64,000 bases of DNA from Spongiivirga sp046524175 (GCF_046524175.1 NZ_JBEFZF010000001.1:1-64000); one strand, 5' to 3'; positions 1-9,950 are shown, counted from the first letter of the stretch. The notes: generated from the letters alone by a model not told the origin. A program made the numbers and translations.

Positions 1-2400
1 TGCCTGTTGCGGTGTTGCCTTCGGCATCGGTAACGGTGAGTGTCACCGTATTGGCTCCCAGATTGGAACAATCAAAACTGGTGGTATCTACACTATAAGT
101 CAAATCAGTATCTGCCGTACAGTTATCAGTACTACCATTGTTGATATCGCTTGTTGTGATGGTGGCTGTATTGTTAGCATCTAAGGTCAGGGTGATATCC
201 TGAGTCACTACTACTGGGGCTACACTGTCTGCTACCGTAACGGTGGCAGTGGCGGTACTAGTGATGCTGCCTTGCGTGGCTGTTAGGGTGACGGTATTGG
301 TTCCGAGATTCGAACAATCAAAGGTATCGATATCCAAGCTTAATGTTGGATTGCTATTACAACCACTATTAGAACCATTATCGACATCTTGTGGGGTGAT
401 AGTCACTGATCCATTGGCATCTAACTGCACCGTAATATCTTGTGCAATAGCAGTCAGTGGTTGGTTCGGGTCTTCTTCTACGGTAACGACTGCTGTGGCC
501 GTAGCTGAATTACCAGAAGTATCCGTGACCGTTAGCGTCACGGTATTCGTTCCTAGGTCAGTACAATCAAAATCAGTTTGATCCAGACTAAGGGTATCGA
601 TACTACAATTGTCTGTAGATCCGTTATCGATTTGACTAGCCGTGATGCTCACATTTCCACTTGCGTCTAATTGCACGGTGATATCCTGGGCGATGGATGT
701 TGGAGCCACCGTTTCTGTTACTGTTACCGTGGTGGTTGATGAGCCTACATTGCCTTCATTATCTGTCACCGTCAATGTTACGGTATTGGCCCCGATATTC
801 GAACAATCAAATGAGGTGATATCCAATATTCTTGTTGCAATCCCACAATTATCAGCACTACCATTATCAATGTCAGTTGGTGTAATGCTAGCCTGACCAT
901 TACCGTCTAGCTGTACTGCAATGACTTGGGGGATTACACTTGGAGGAATCGTGTCTTCCACCGTTACAATGGCTGTGGCTGTTTCGGTATTAGGTCCTTC
1001 AGTGACCGTCAGCGTCACTGTATTCTGTCCGATGTTGGAACAATCAAAACTGGTGGTGTCCAAACTCAAACTGATGTTCCCACATCCACTGCCTGAACCA
1101 TTATCGACGTCTTGTGGGGTAATGGTAGCTTGTCCGTTAACATCCAGTTGTACCGTAATATCTTGGGCAATGGCTGTTAAAGGTTGGTTGTCCTCAACAG
1201 TCACAACCGCCGTAGCGGTATCCGTATTACCGCTTGGATCGGTTACGGTTAACGTAACCGTGTTAGCGCCCAAGTTGGAACAGTCAAATGTTGATGGGCT
1301 GACGGATAAATTTACGCTACAATTATCGGAGCTGCCATTATCGACATCTGCTCCTGTTATGCTCACCTGACCATTGGCCGCCAATTGTACTGTGATATCT
1401 TGAGCTACCGCTGCTGGGGCATTAGAATCTTCAACAGTAACTATAGCCGTGGCCATGCCGGTATTGCCAAATGCATCTGTGACACTTAAGGTTACAGTAT
1501 TAGTACCCAAGCTGGCGCATTCAAAGTTGGTCGTATCCAAACTATAGGTCAAGTCGCCCTGTGCGGTACAATTATCCGAACTACCATTCTCGATATCAAC
1601 TGGAGAAATGCTTACTTGACCATTGGTATCCAATTGTACGGTTATGTCTTGGGTAATTACTGTTGGGGCTATAGTATCTTCAACGGTAACCGTGACGGTT
1701 CTTGATGAATTTGTAGCACCCCTACTTACAAATACAATAACTGTATTAGCCCCAATATTTGCGCAAGTAAGCTGATTTGGTATGATACTAAAAACGTCAA
1801 AACCACAACCAGGGGTTAAACCACCATAAAAATCCTCAGGATTAAGGTCTACTTCTCCATTAGCGTCTAGTTGAACAGTAATGTCTTGCGGCTGTGTGGT
1901 AAAGGCAGCATTATCTCTAAGGGTTAGGGTAGCTGTTGTATTGCTTGAATTTCCAGAGGCATCCGTTGCCGTTAAGGTAACTGTATTGAAACCAGTATTG
2001 GAACAGTCAAAAGTTGATGGGCTCACAGATAGACTTACCGTCCCACAATTATCTGAACTGCCATTATCAATATCGGCGGGATTTAGCACAAGTTGACCGC
2101 TAGCGGGCAAGTCTAAGGTAATATCCTGAGCCACAACTGTTGGAGCAACATTATCTTCTACTGTAACTATAGCCGTAGCCGAATCTGTATTTCCAGTTGC
2201 ATCCGTAATGGTTAAGGTGACTGTATTTGCTCCTAGGTCAGTACAAGTAAAAAAGTTCCTGTCCAGGCTTCTATTTGTAATCAAACAATTATCAGTAGAA
2301 CCGTTATCAATCGCGCTGAAACCTATACTGGCTTCACCGTCTGAGTTTAATTGAACCGTAATATTTTGAGTTATTGCTATAGGATTAACACTGTCAACGA
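1..2400 (-). repeat. About ten tandem HYR-like modules, period about 240 bases
   Basis: A recognisable block around the plus-strand word AACAATCAAA (encoding FDCSN on the minus strand) recurs near 66, 306, 562, 802, 1040, 1280, 1520, 1770, 2004 and 2244. The copies differ in sequence, so this is an old coding repeat and not a recent DNA duplication. Confidence 0.85.
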
Positions 2401-3667
2401 CGTTGGCAGTATATATTGGTGATGTAACATTGCCTGCTCCCGAATTGGCATCTTGTGCGGCACCGCTTGGAATTTGAATGGTTACATTGTTACCACTACC
2501 ACATACCGAGTTAGCCCCTATATTAAATGTATAGGAGGTTGCGCTTAACGCTACAGGCGGGGCATCTATGGTTAAATTAGTACCTATAATATCGGTGACG
2601 GCATCAAAACCTGTTACAGCAGTAGAAAATTCTGCGGTAATGGTGAAAACGTCGTTTTCATTGGTTATTTGTGTTGGTACGCCGGATAAGGTAATAAAAG
2701 GTGCGCAGTTCGATGAAAAAGTGGTTGCGGCATCCTTAACTATCGATGAGACATTGTTGTTTGGGTCGTCTACCTGAATACAACTTAAGTTGGGATTGTT
2801 GTCTATGCGTACCTGTAAAAAATTTGCATTGTTCCCATTGGCCAAATTCGCGTTTCCCAAAGATGGGACGTTACTGGCGATTAGCTCACGAATTTGTCCA
2901 TTTTGTGAAATATCCAAGGTTGTTATCAGGTTGTTCCTGACATCAAGAAACCGTAAGGCACTTAGGTTCGTCGTATTTATGTCAGTAAGTTGGTTATTTT
3001 GAACTTCCAAGCTTAGTACGGAGGTATTTGCACCTAAATCAATGGTGGTTAATTGATTTCCCTGCAACCGAATTTGTTCTAACAATGGGTTATTACTTAA
3101 ATCTACCGATGTCAACGAATTGTCGTTTAGCCAAAATCGCGTCAGTAAAGGGTTGTTGGATACATCTATTGCGGTAAGCTGATTGTTGCCTAAATTTAAT
3201 AAGGTCAAGTTGGGTAAATTTGAAAGATCAATACTACTTCCTTGAAAATTGCTTACTGTTAGCGTAGTTAAGTCTGGTTTTGGGAAAGCGATTGACCCAA
3301 ACGTAATGGTTACCGCTACTGGGGAATCAATAAGAACCGATTGTATGTTTTCATTTTGACTAAAATCAAAACCAAAAATAGGAGCGCCTTGAAAAAAAAA
3401 CGTCTCCAAATCCCTAAAATCTTCGAGACCTGTTAAATCGCTTAACAATGGATAATTAACTGCATTCGCAAAATTAAAAGACAAAGATTTAATAGTTTCA
3501 ATACGGGATGTAAGCACACGACCATCCCCAGCCGTTAAATCGATTCCCTCGTCAAAGAGAAATTGTTCAAACTGAGGATCCGGGATGCTGGTAAATTGGG
3601 CTCTTGTCGAGGTAAAAGCCCCTAACCCAATACCAAATAATAAAAGCAGGTAATGTTTAGTTTTCAT
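1..3667 (-). CDS. Secreted LRR and HYR-like repeat surface protein (3' end outside window)
   Basis: The frame is open from an ATG at 3667 down to the left edge, giving at least 1,222 residues; the stop lies outside. The N-terminus (MKTKHYLLLLFGIGLGAFTS) is a signal peptide. Residues of about 145-260 are leucine-rich repeats of the short Bacteroidetes type (for example LTAIDVSNNPLLT). From about residue 420 the protein is a run of about ten HYR/immunoglobulin-like modules of about 80 residues with DNGSSDNC and GxNTVTLTxTDxxGN motifs, visible in the DNA as a period of about 240 bases. Such proteins are usually adhesins or cell-surface proteins and many end in a type IX secretion sorting domain, but that end is not visible here. 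An operator-like palindrome lies 124 bases upstream and is shared with the divergent kinase gene. Substrate or partner is unknown. Confidence 0.88.
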   Translation of the reverse strand, partial: MKTKHYLLLLFGIGLGAFTSTRAQFTSIPDPQFEQFLFDEGIDLTAGDGRVLTSRIETIKSLSFNFANAVNYPLLSDLTGLEDFRDLETFFFQGAPIFGFDFSQNENIQSVLIDSPVAVTITFGSIAFPKPDLTTLTVSNFQGSSIDLSNLPNLTLLNLGNNQLTAIDVSNNPLLTRFWLNDNSLTSVDLSNNPLLEQIRLQGNQLTTIDLGANTSVLSLEVQNNQLTDINTTNLSALRFLDVRNNLITTLDISQNGQIRELIASNVPSLGNANLANGNNANFLQVRIDNNPNLSCIQVDDPNNNVSSIVKDAATTFSSNCAPFITLSGVPTQITNENDVFTITAEFSTAVTGFDAVTDIIGTNLTIDAPPVALSATSYTFNIGANSVCGSGNNVTIQIPSGAAQDANSGAGNVTSPIYTANVVDSVNPIAITQNITVQLNSDGEASIGFSAIDNGSTDNCLITNRSLDRNFFTCTDLGANTVTLTITDATGNTDSATAIVTVEDNVAPTVVAQDITLDLPASGQLVLNPADIDNGSSDNCGTVSLSVSPSTFDCSNTGFNTVTLTATDASGNSSNTTATLTLRDNAAFTTQPQDITVQLDANGEVDLNPEDFYGGLTPGCGFDVFSIIPNQLTCANIGANTVIVFVSRGATNSSRTVTVTVEDTIAPTVITQDITVQLDTNGQVSISPVDIENGSSDNCTAQGDLTYSLDTTNFECASLGTNTVTLSVTDAFGNTGMATAIVTVEDSNAPAAVAQDITVQLAANGQVSITGADVDNGSSDNCSVNLSVSPSTFDCSNLGANTVTLTVTDPSGNTDTATAVVTVEDNQPLTAIAQDITVQLDVNGQATITPQDVDNGSGSGCGNISLSLDTTSFDCSNIGQNTVTLTVTEGPNTETATAIVTVEDTIPPSVIPQVIAVQLDGNGQASITPTDIDNGSADNCGIATRILDITSFDCSNIGANTVTLTVTDNEGNVGSSTTTVTVTETVAPTSIAQDITVQLDASGNVSITASQIDNGSTDNCSIDTLSLDQTDFDCTDLGTNTVTLTVTDTSGNSATATAVVTVEEDPNQPLTAIAQDITVQLDANGSVTITPQDVDNGSNSGCNSNPTLSLDIDTFDCSNLGTNTVTLTATQGSITSTATATVTVADSVAPVVVTQDITLTLDANNTATITTSDINNGSTDNCTADTDLTYSVDTTSFDCSNLGANTVTLTVTDAEGNTATG

Positions 3668-3790
3668 ATGTGTGATTTGAATTCAACATGTTTCGCAGCG
3701 TTATACCATCCTTTTTTTTATGAGAACATGAGGCGGGGATAACGCACATTTTTCAAAGACGAAAATTAGACCTTAAGCCAAAGCAGCCAT

Positions 3791-3807
3791 CTACCCCAAC
3801 AGGGTAG
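3791..3807. promoter_or_regulatory. Palindrome CTACCC-N5-GGGTAG, site 1
   Basis: Perfect 6-5-6 inverted repeat in the 194-base gap between the divergent LRR protein and sensor kinase genes. The flanking run of four T on one side gives it a direction; read towards the LRR gene it is AAAA-CTACCC-N5-GGGTAG. It is probably the binding site of the response regulator encoded at 6703. Role inferred from recurrence. Confidence 0.6.
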
Positions 3808-3861
3808 TTTTTGGTATTCATGCAGCGTAAGGCAATAGAAAAGTGTATTTTGTTAGCCTAA

Positions 3862-6681
3862 ATGATAAAGCACTTTTTACCATATTCAGTTAATTTGTTC
3901 ACGCTGCTGTTGTGTGGTTGCTGCTACACTTTTGCGCAACCCAACCTAAAGCACTATACCGCCACTGATGGATTGGCGCATGATGTTACCTATAATATTT
4001 TTCAAGACAGCAAAGGGTATATATGGATAGGTACTGATGATGGGTTATCAAAGTTTGATGGGAAACAGTTTGCCAACTATGGGTTAAAAAATGGACTTAC
4101 CTCTAACTATGTGATGGATGTGAAAGAACTTAAAGAGTATTCACTGGTGATTTCGACCTGGGGTGGGGGGCTTCACTTTCTAAAAAACGACACTATTTTT
4201 AAAAGTCTCCATTTTAATGATAACAAGGCAAAAATTTATGACATCGCTATTAATGATAATACAATCTATGCGCAATCGGGTAGTCGCTTTCTTTTTTATC
4301 ATCTAAAAGATTCGTCATTTACAAAGCAAATTTTTGATGACAAAAAGCAATTTAGGGCAGAGGATCCTAATATGGTTAGTTTTGAAAATGTGGCTATTAG
4401 TAATCTTGGTAATCAATTTGTGGTTCATGACCAAGGGAGTACTCAACAACAACTGCTAGGGGTTAAAGGGTTGGAAAAAAACAAACCAACTAGATCGTTT
4501 GCCTTTTTAGACTCGATACCAATTTCTGAAGCTGTAAAAATTGATGCTCAGCAATACGTTTTTGCCTCAAGAAATCAACTAATTTTCGCGTCATCGAATG
4601 CTGTTGAGGCTACAAATGTGGTTTCGTCTGTTTCGGAAAATGAAAAAATCGTCAAGATATTCCAAAGCCCAAATAATCAGGATATTTACTTTTTAATTGC
4701 AAAAGATGCCTACGGATTTAAAAGACTGTACCAGTTTAACAGATGTACTCAAGTCTCGGATGATCTTTTGAAAAAATTACGTATCAAAACAACCATTTCA
4801 GACGCTATTTTTGACTTCGAGGGAAATTTATGGATTACGACTTATGGTAATGGGGTGTATTGTTATTACTACTCGAACCCAAAGATTAAGAATCTTTTAG
4901 AGGGAAACTATATTGTCGATCTTAAGCGTTTCAATAATCATACCTATGCACTCACACCTTCCAAACTATTTAAGTTCTTTAATGAAGAAATTGTTGCTAC
5001 CTATCCCATAAGCGGATTTGCAAAAACCATGACCGTTACTGCCGATTCATTATATGTCTCGTCCTTAAAAGCCATCCCCTCTAAAAATAATATGGATTTT
5101 AAATTAGTAGATGGGCGTTTCTTTTATAAGTCCAATCACGGTACGGTTACTCAAGGTTACTTAATTAAACTTGATGGACAAGTACTAAAGAACGATAATG
5201 AAATTGTTATCAGTGCCGTCGAAGACACTCAAGATAAGCTCACTTTTTTTACAAACAAGGGAAAATGGAAGTACCTATCGGAGACAAAAAAAATTGTACC
5301 GGATTCTGTTTTCAACACAAGGGTATACGGTGATCGTATACAAGGCTATAAAAAGCAAAAAGCAGGGTACTTTATATATACCGATAAAGGTTTGTTATTG
5401 GTACAAAATGATTCCATTATAACACGTTATGATGAGCGTAATGGCATTCAAAACGAACGAATTAATGATCTATTTATTGATAAACATTTGTATTTGGCAA
5501 CACAAGGAGGACTTTCAGTAATTAAAGATGATCAAGTATCCAATTTTTCTAAGTCTTACGGCTTGAGTTCGCTTGCAATCAATCGTATTGTAGCGGCTAG
5601 CGATAAACTGTGGCTAGGTGGCGATAACGGAATTTCGATTATTGACCGAAATAGTTTAAAACAAACGCCATCTCCAAAAATAAATATTAGGCAATACGAC
5701 CATACATTCTCTTATGATGTCATTTCATTTGAAACTGCTGGGATTCAGGTGGAATATCGTTTGAACAATAGAGATTGGGTTCAGCTGAACCCCAATGAAA
5801 AAAGTATCGATTTCTCATCTTATGCGAATGATCATTATGAGGTACTATTTAGAGCAAGAAAGGATCATAGCGCATGGGGATATAGCAGTAATTACAGTTT
5901 TAAAATTAGTCCCATTTGGTATCAGCGTTGGTGGGTCATGGCGGTTATAGCAGTCGTAGTCATAATCAGTTCAGGTGGACTATTTTATTATCGAATACGA
6001 GTGATTGCCAAACGAAATACCATTCTTCAAAATGCAATTACCAAACGTATTGTTGCAGAAAAAGAACTAAGCGAAGTTCGCGACAATATTGCAAGAGATT
6101 TTCACGATGATTTGGGAAACAAACTAGCCAGTATTTCATTGCTATCTGATCTTTTATCGAAAAAAGTAGGGGTTGCAAATCGAAATTTAATGAAATCAAT
6201 TAAGGCCGATGCTGATCATTTATATAAGGGCACCAAAGACTTTATTTTTTCATTGCAGGAAAAGAGTAATTATTTGGATGAGGTACGTATCTATTTATCT
6301 GATTTTGCGGAGGATTATTTGTACCAATTTGGTATTTCATTTGAAATGGAAACTACCATTAAAAAAGAAGTTAAACTGCCCTATTATTGGAGTAAACAAA
6401 TTATTTTCATTTTTAAAGAGGCAATAACTAACACAGCAAAGCATGCTCAGGCAAAAAATACGGTAATGTCATTTGATTGTCAAAATGGAAATCTTATCAT
6501 AGTGTTCAAAGATGACGGTTGTGGGTTTGATTTAGATGAAATAACAATGAACGGGCTAACCAATATGAAGACAAGAGCCAATAAAATCAACTGTCAATTG
6601 CTGTTGCATACCAGGAAAGATAACGGAACTTATATCACATTTAAGGGGAAACTACCACAAGAGGGTAGTGTTGGTTCTTAA
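3862..6681 (+). CDS. Propeller-type sensor histidine kinase
   Basis: A 939-residue membrane sensor kinase. A signal peptide (residues 1-25) is followed by a periplasmic two-component-regulator propeller, starting with YTATDGLAHDVTYNIFQD and GYIWIGTDDGLSKFDG, then a Y_Y_Y-type domain near residues 610-685. One membrane helix (about 691-713) leads to a HisKA_3 dimerisation domain with RDFHDDLGN, phospho-acceptor near His748, and a HATPase domain (FKEAITNTAKHA N-box, DDGCGFD G-box). The layout is that of NarX/DesK-like kinases fused to a Bacteroidetes propeller. The partner response regulator starts 21 bases after the stop. Propeller kinases of this class often sense carbohydrate or envelope signals; the ligand here is unknown. 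No receiver domain is fused, unlike classical hybrid two-component systems. Confidence 0.93.
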   Translation: MIKHFLPYSVNLFTLLLCGCCYTFAQPNLKHYTATDGLAHDVTYNIFQDSKGYIWIGTDDGLSKFDGKQFANYGLKNGLTSNYVMDVKELKEYSLVISTWGGGLHFLKNDTIFKSLHFNDNKAKIYDIAINDNTIYAQSGSRFLFYHLKDSSFTKQIFDDKKQFRAEDPNMVSFENVAISNLGNQFVVHDQGSTQQQLLGVKGLEKNKPTRSFAFLDSIPISEAVKIDAQQYVFASRNQLIFASSNAVEATNVVSSVSENEKIVKIFQSPNNQDIYFLIAKDAYGFKRLYQFNRCTQVSDDLLKKLRIKTTISDAIFDFEGNLWITTYGNGVYCYYYSNPKIKNLLEGNYIVDLKRFNNHTYALTPSKLFKFFNEEIVATYPISGFAKTMTVTADSLYVSSLKAIPSKNNMDFKLVDGRFFYKSNHGTVTQGYLIKLDGQVLKNDNEIVISAVEDTQDKLTFFTNKGKWKYLSETKKIVPDSVFNTRVYGDRIQGYKKQKAGYFIYTDKGLLLVQNDSIITRYDERNGIQNERINDLFIDKHLYLATQGGLSVIKDDQVSNFSKSYGLSSLAINRIVAASDKLWLGGDNGISIIDRNSLKQTPSPKINIRQYDHTFSYDVISFETAGIQVEYRLNNRDWVQLNPNEKSIDFSSYANDHYEVLFRARKDHSAWGYSSNYSFKISPIWYQRWWVMAVIAVVVIISSGGLFYYRIRVIAKRNTILQNAITKRIVAEKELSEVRDNIARDFHDDLGNKLASISLLSDLLSKKVGVANRNLMKSIKADADHLYKGTKDFIFSLQEKSNYLDEVRIYLSDFAEDYLYQFGISFEMETTIKKEVKLPYYWSKQIIFIFKEAITNTAKHAQAKNTVMSFDCQNGNLIIVFKDDGCGFDLDEITMNGLTNMKTRANKINCQLLLHTRKDNGTYITFKGKLPQEGSVGS
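6652..6668. promoter_or_regulatory. Palindrome CTACCA-N5-GGGTAG, site 4 (inside kinase 3' end)
   Basis: One-mismatch copy of the 6-5-6 palindrome in the last codons of the kinase gene, ending 35 bases before the response regulator start, preceded by AAA as in the other copies. It could allow autoregulation of the regulator, or be chance within codons for KLPQEGS. Confidence 0.35.
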
Positions 6682-6702
6682 TTTTACATTTACATTTAAG
6701 GC

Positions 6703-7320
6703 GTGAAGAAAGTAGTCATCATAGAAGATAATGTCTCTTTAGGCGCAGCATTTAAAGAGGTTATTCATACGGCCGCAAACTTTAAAGTAGTGGGCCTTTA
6801 TACCAATGCCGAAGAAGCTATTAACAATTACAAAGATGACGGCCCGGATATCGTGATTATGGATATTGAATTACCGAACATTAATGGTATTGAGGCCACG
6901 AAAATTTTGAAAGATAAAAAGCCTAATGTGCTGGTGCTGGTGGTTACCGTTTATGAAGATTCTGAAACCGTTTTTGATGCACTATGCGCTGGTGCAAGCG
7001 GTTATCTCACCAAAAATGCATCGAGCGAACAAATTATCGATGCGCTAAACGAACTTCTTTCTGGGGGCGCCCCAATGAGTATTAAAATCGCACGTATGGT
7101 AGTCGATTCGTTTAAAAAAGCGACCAGTTCGGTGTTATCAGAACGAGAAACTGAAGTATTACAGATGTTGTCTACTGGAAAGAGCTTTAAAAGTATCGGT
7201 GAAGCCCTCTTTATTAGTCGAAATACGATCAAATTTCATATTAAAAATATTTACGAAAAGCTTCAGGTAAACTCAAAAGAAGAAGCATTAAAAAAGGCAA
7301 ATGATCAGCGGCTGATCTAA
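6703..7320 (+). CDS. NarL/LuxR-type response regulator
   Basis: A 205-residue response regulator. The receiver domain (residues 1-120) has the acidic pair in IIEDN, phospho-acceptor Asp54 in VIMDIELP, the conserved Thr in VVTVYED and the Lys in YLTKNASS. The C-terminus (about 140-200) is a LuxR-type helix-turn-helix: LSERETEVLQMLSTGKSFKSI followed by ISRNTIKFHIKNIYEKL. The start is GTG, which fits the usual receiver N-terminus MKKVVIIEDN. It lies directly behind the kinase and 5 bases before a small membrane protein gene, so the three are likely co-transcribed. NarL-type proteins bind inverted repeats as dimers, which fits the four palindromes around this gene. Confidence 0.95.
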   Translation: MKKVVIIEDNVSLGAAFKEVIHTAANFKVVGLYTNAEEAINNYKDDGPDIVIMDIELPNINGIEATKILKDKKPNVLVLVVTVYEDSETVFDALCAGASGYLTKNASSEQIIDALNELLSGGAPMSIKIARMVVDSFKKATSSVLSERETEVLQMLSTGKSFKSIGEALFISRNTIKFHIKNIYEKLQVNSKEEALKKANDQRLI

Positions 7321-7325
7321 ACGGT

Positions 7326-7673
7326 ATGGGACATTCTAATTCTAAAAAAGACCAAAAGGCAGGTCGTATTATAGGTATTGTGTTACTGGTATTAGGAATG
7401 ATTTTGACAACCGTATTGGTGTATATAATTTCTACCGCTCAGTCAGTACCCCGAATTTTAATTGCGGGACCTTCAATAGGATTTTTGGGGCTGGCTATGT
7501 CAATTTTTCCAGGGGGAAATCTTAGTTATAAAGAAATAAATAAAGCGGGTAGTAAGAAAGGAGTTCGCCTACTGTGGTCAGTGGCTCCTAATGCACATAA
7601 AACCATTTGGATTGTTAGTGGTATCATTGGACTTATAACTTCTTTCAAAATTCTCTTAGATCAAGGTTTCTAA
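7326..7673 (+). CDS. Small membrane protein, unknown function
   Basis: A 115-residue protein with a charged N-terminus (MGHSNSKKDQKAGR) and three predicted membrane segments at about residues 15-37, 40-62 and 90-112. It starts five bases after the response regulator stop, so it is probably the third gene of the kinase-regulator operon. I recognise no family. It may be an accessory to the signalling pair, but nothing in the sequence shows a function. Confidence 0.8.
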   Translation: MGHSNSKKDQKAGRIIGIVLLVLGMILTTVLVYIISTAQSVPRILIAGPSIGFLGLAMSIFPGGNLSYKEINKAGSKKGVRLLWSVAPNAHKTIWIVSGIIGLITSFKILLDQGF

Positions 7674-7745
7674 AGATTTAATCATATCGTTTTCTTCTCT
7701 TAATCTACGATTTTGTTTTTCATAGCATAATCATTTCTAATAAAA

Positions 7746-7762
7746 CTACCCTCTTGGGGTAG
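7746..7762. promoter_or_regulatory. Palindrome CTACCC-N5-GGGTAG, site 2
   Basis: Perfect 6-5-6 inverted repeat preceded by AAAA, ending 58 bases before the start of the 680-residue lipoprotein gene. Read on the opposite strand it differs from site 1 by a single base over CTACCCCAAnAGGGTAGTTTT-like sequence. Likely operator of the adjacent NarL-type regulator. Confidence 0.6.
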
Positions 7763-7819
7763 ATGAACAGGTCTTTTTAGCAGGTAATTTTAGGTTATTA
7801 ACCATGTACTAAAAAAAGG

Positions 7820-9862
7820 ATGAGATTCAATGTTTATTCCGTAATGTTTTTAGCGCTTTTTTTGCTTTCATGTAATGAACAAAATGCGCAAAGCAATTTA
7901 AATTCTTCAAAATTAAAAATTTCTAAAAAGCTTACTTCAAATAAGAAAACTAAAGGAACTACTATTAAAACACTGCCAACAAAAAATAGATCAAAAATGC
8001 AAAACAGTAATCCTTGTGATAGCCACGGAACGGTAAAAGTAGAAAAAGGAAATAAAGCGTTTACCTCCTATAAAAATGTCATCGAAAAATTAAAGGTAGC
8101 GGAACGTAATATTTCTCAAGGCACATACCCGGAAACCCATATAAAGTTGGCTAAGAAAAATATGTTGTCGGTTTTAAAGAAAGAGCCTAACGCTGATTTG
8201 AGCGAGCTTTGTGCTCGGTTGAAAAAGATAGAAAAAGATGCTCAAGCCCTGATACCGGAGCCAGAAACTGAATATTATGATCCTTGTGAAAAAGGTGGGG
8301 GAACTTTAAAATTTCAAGAGGGGGATAAAGGATATAAAAAGTATTTAGACGCACTGGCTAATGTAAAGCAAGCCGAAAGCTATGCTAGAGCAGAACACTG
8401 GGACGTCTCATCTTATGTGCGCGTGGCTAAGGAATCTGTTTTTAGACTATTGGAAGAAGAACCCAGTGCTGATATTAGTGAGCTATGTGGGCGATTAAAA
8501 ACGATCGAGTCTGACCCAAAATCCCTACAAGATATGGCCAAGTATTTTGAAGAGCAATACGCTATTGTGAAGAGTGTTTACTTTGATGAGAGCCATAGTG
8601 CTTATCCGGATGAACTTGGTTTGGAATATCCGGACTGGTTCATAAAAAAAACCGAGGGCTTTAACCGGGAAGAGTTATTGTCAAAAGCTAGAGCATCAGA
8701 TTATAAAGAAGCAAAACTGATCGTAGAAATATTGGACGATTATAGTGCTTTCCTAGATCGGCAAGGTGTTGGAGACTATTTAATGGACTTGTTAGACCAA
8801 CAAAACAATGCTTCTTCCGACCAGTTGGCTAAAAAAGCTAAAGAGACCAATCAACTTGCTGAAGCATTAAAAAGTCTGGCTGGTAGCAATGCAAGTATGG
8901 ATCGTGTTATAGCATTTACTCAAAAACAACTAGGTAAGGCAGATGCCGCACTTTCCAATATATATAGTTCACCTACCCACAAAGAATATATCAATCAGGT
9001 GGTATTTACCAAAAAACCATTTAGACCGGGAGGAGAAGGTAGTTTAGAAATTAACCCGACTTTTAAAGCGGGAGACGCAGTATATGCAACTGTATATCTT
9101 TCTGCGTCCATCAAGAACGCTATAGATAGCTGGAAAGGTAACGGTAAGGGCGGAACCATGGGGTTAAAAGTGAAAAATAGCAATGGTGATTTCTTGAATA
9201 GAAAATTTGAGGCATGGGAGGTATCCAGTTACTCGAACTATGAAGTCTCCATTTCCGACAACACTAGTAAAGAACAGACTATAGTTCAGTTTGTCCTAAT
9301 CCCAAATAAAGAATCTAGTATTGAAACTGAGATGGCTTGTAAAAATATCACCCCAATTTTGATGGCAAGAGGACTAAGTTTAGAGTCGGAACGACTAAAA
9401 ACCTATTCAGTAGAAATTTCATCCTCCGGTCAGGTAACTGGCCCTATGATTTATAAGGGTAATTTTAAAATGGATTTGGCTGCTGGCGATGGTCCTGCAT
9501 ACTATAATACAGTTGAAAATTTGAAAATGGAAGCCTTATTAGAGTCTAATGCACTACCAACTGCGACGATCAAAAATGCTTCATTAGAAGCAACATTACT
9601 TACTGAAATGAAAAAACAAGGTTTTCAAGAGCAATTCCAAAAGACCTATATTCAAACAAAATGGCAGTTGTTCGAGCCACCTTTTAAGGAGGCATACAAA
9701 GAAATGAAAGCGAGTTTTACCTATACCACTAGTGAAGGTAAATGCGGATGGCAAACCTATTCGTTTAGAAGTTTTAAAAATGGTAGTGGTGGTTGGACCG
9801 CCCCTCAAAAATGGGGTGGGGCAGATCAACGTCAGCGAGTAAGCTGTAATAAAATCAAATAG
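7820..9862 (+). CDS. Large lipoprotein with an internal duplication, unknown function
   Basis: A 680-residue lipoprotein. The signal ends in the lipobox LLSC (Cys18) and a Lys/Ser/Asn-rich linker follows. Two related blocks of about 80 residues (about 71-150 and 155-235) each begin with a Cys-containing motif (CDSHGTVKVEKGNKAF and CEKGGGTLKFQEGDKGY) and end in a matching ADLSELCARLKKIE / ADISELCGRLKTIE segment. The paired cysteines could form disulfides. A helical, possibly coiled-coil stretch (about 325-380) precedes a beta-rich C-terminal half ending in GKCGWQTYSFRSF and a final cysteine. I recognise no family. A promoter-proximal palindrome ties it to the adjacent two-component system. It is likely anchored in the outer membrane or periplasm. 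Confidence 0.85.
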   Translation: MRFNVYSVMFLALFLLSCNEQNAQSNLNSSKLKISKKLTSNKKTKGTTIKTLPTKNRSKMQNSNPCDSHGTVKVEKGNKAFTSYKNVIEKLKVAERNISQGTYPETHIKLAKKNMLSVLKKEPNADLSELCARLKKIEKDAQALIPEPETEYYDPCEKGGGTLKFQEGDKGYKKYLDALANVKQAESYARAEHWDVSSYVRVAKESVFRLLEEEPSADISELCGRLKTIESDPKSLQDMAKYFEEQYAIVKSVYFDESHSAYPDELGLEYPDWFIKKTEGFNREELLSKARASDYKEAKLIVEILDDYSAFLDRQGVGDYLMDLLDQQNNASSDQLAKKAKETNQLAEALKSLAGSNASMDRVIAFTQKQLGKADAALSNIYSSPTHKEYINQVVFTKKPFRPGGEGSLEINPTFKAGDAVYATVYLSASIKNAIDSWKGNGKGGTMGLKVKNSNGDFLNRKFEAWEVSSYSNYEVSISDNTSKEQTIVQFVLIPNKESSIETEMACKNITPILMARGLSLESERLKTYSVEISSSGQVTGPMIYKGNFKMDLAAGDGPAYYNTVENLKMEALLESNALPTATIKNASLEATLLTEMKKQGFQEQFQKTYIQTKWQLFEPPFKEAYKEMKASFTYTTSEGKCGWQTYSFRSFKNGSGGWTAPQKWGGADQRQRVSCNKIK

Positions 9863-9950
9863 TAAAGCTATGTGCTTGTCAAGCAGCATATCCATTATAT
9901 TGTGTACCTGTGGCGATTTAAGGAGTAAAAGCCTTTCTAATCATGAGAAC

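Noticed and set aside
243..1370. Plus-strand open frames over the HYR-like repeats
   Set aside because: They are low-complexity Val/Thr/Ser frames antisense to the long minus-strand surface protein; their repeats mirror its codons.
1..2400. Regularly spaced repeats that could suggest a CRISPR array
   Set aside because: The period is about 240 bases, copies diverge, and the minus frame codes for HYR-like modules throughout.
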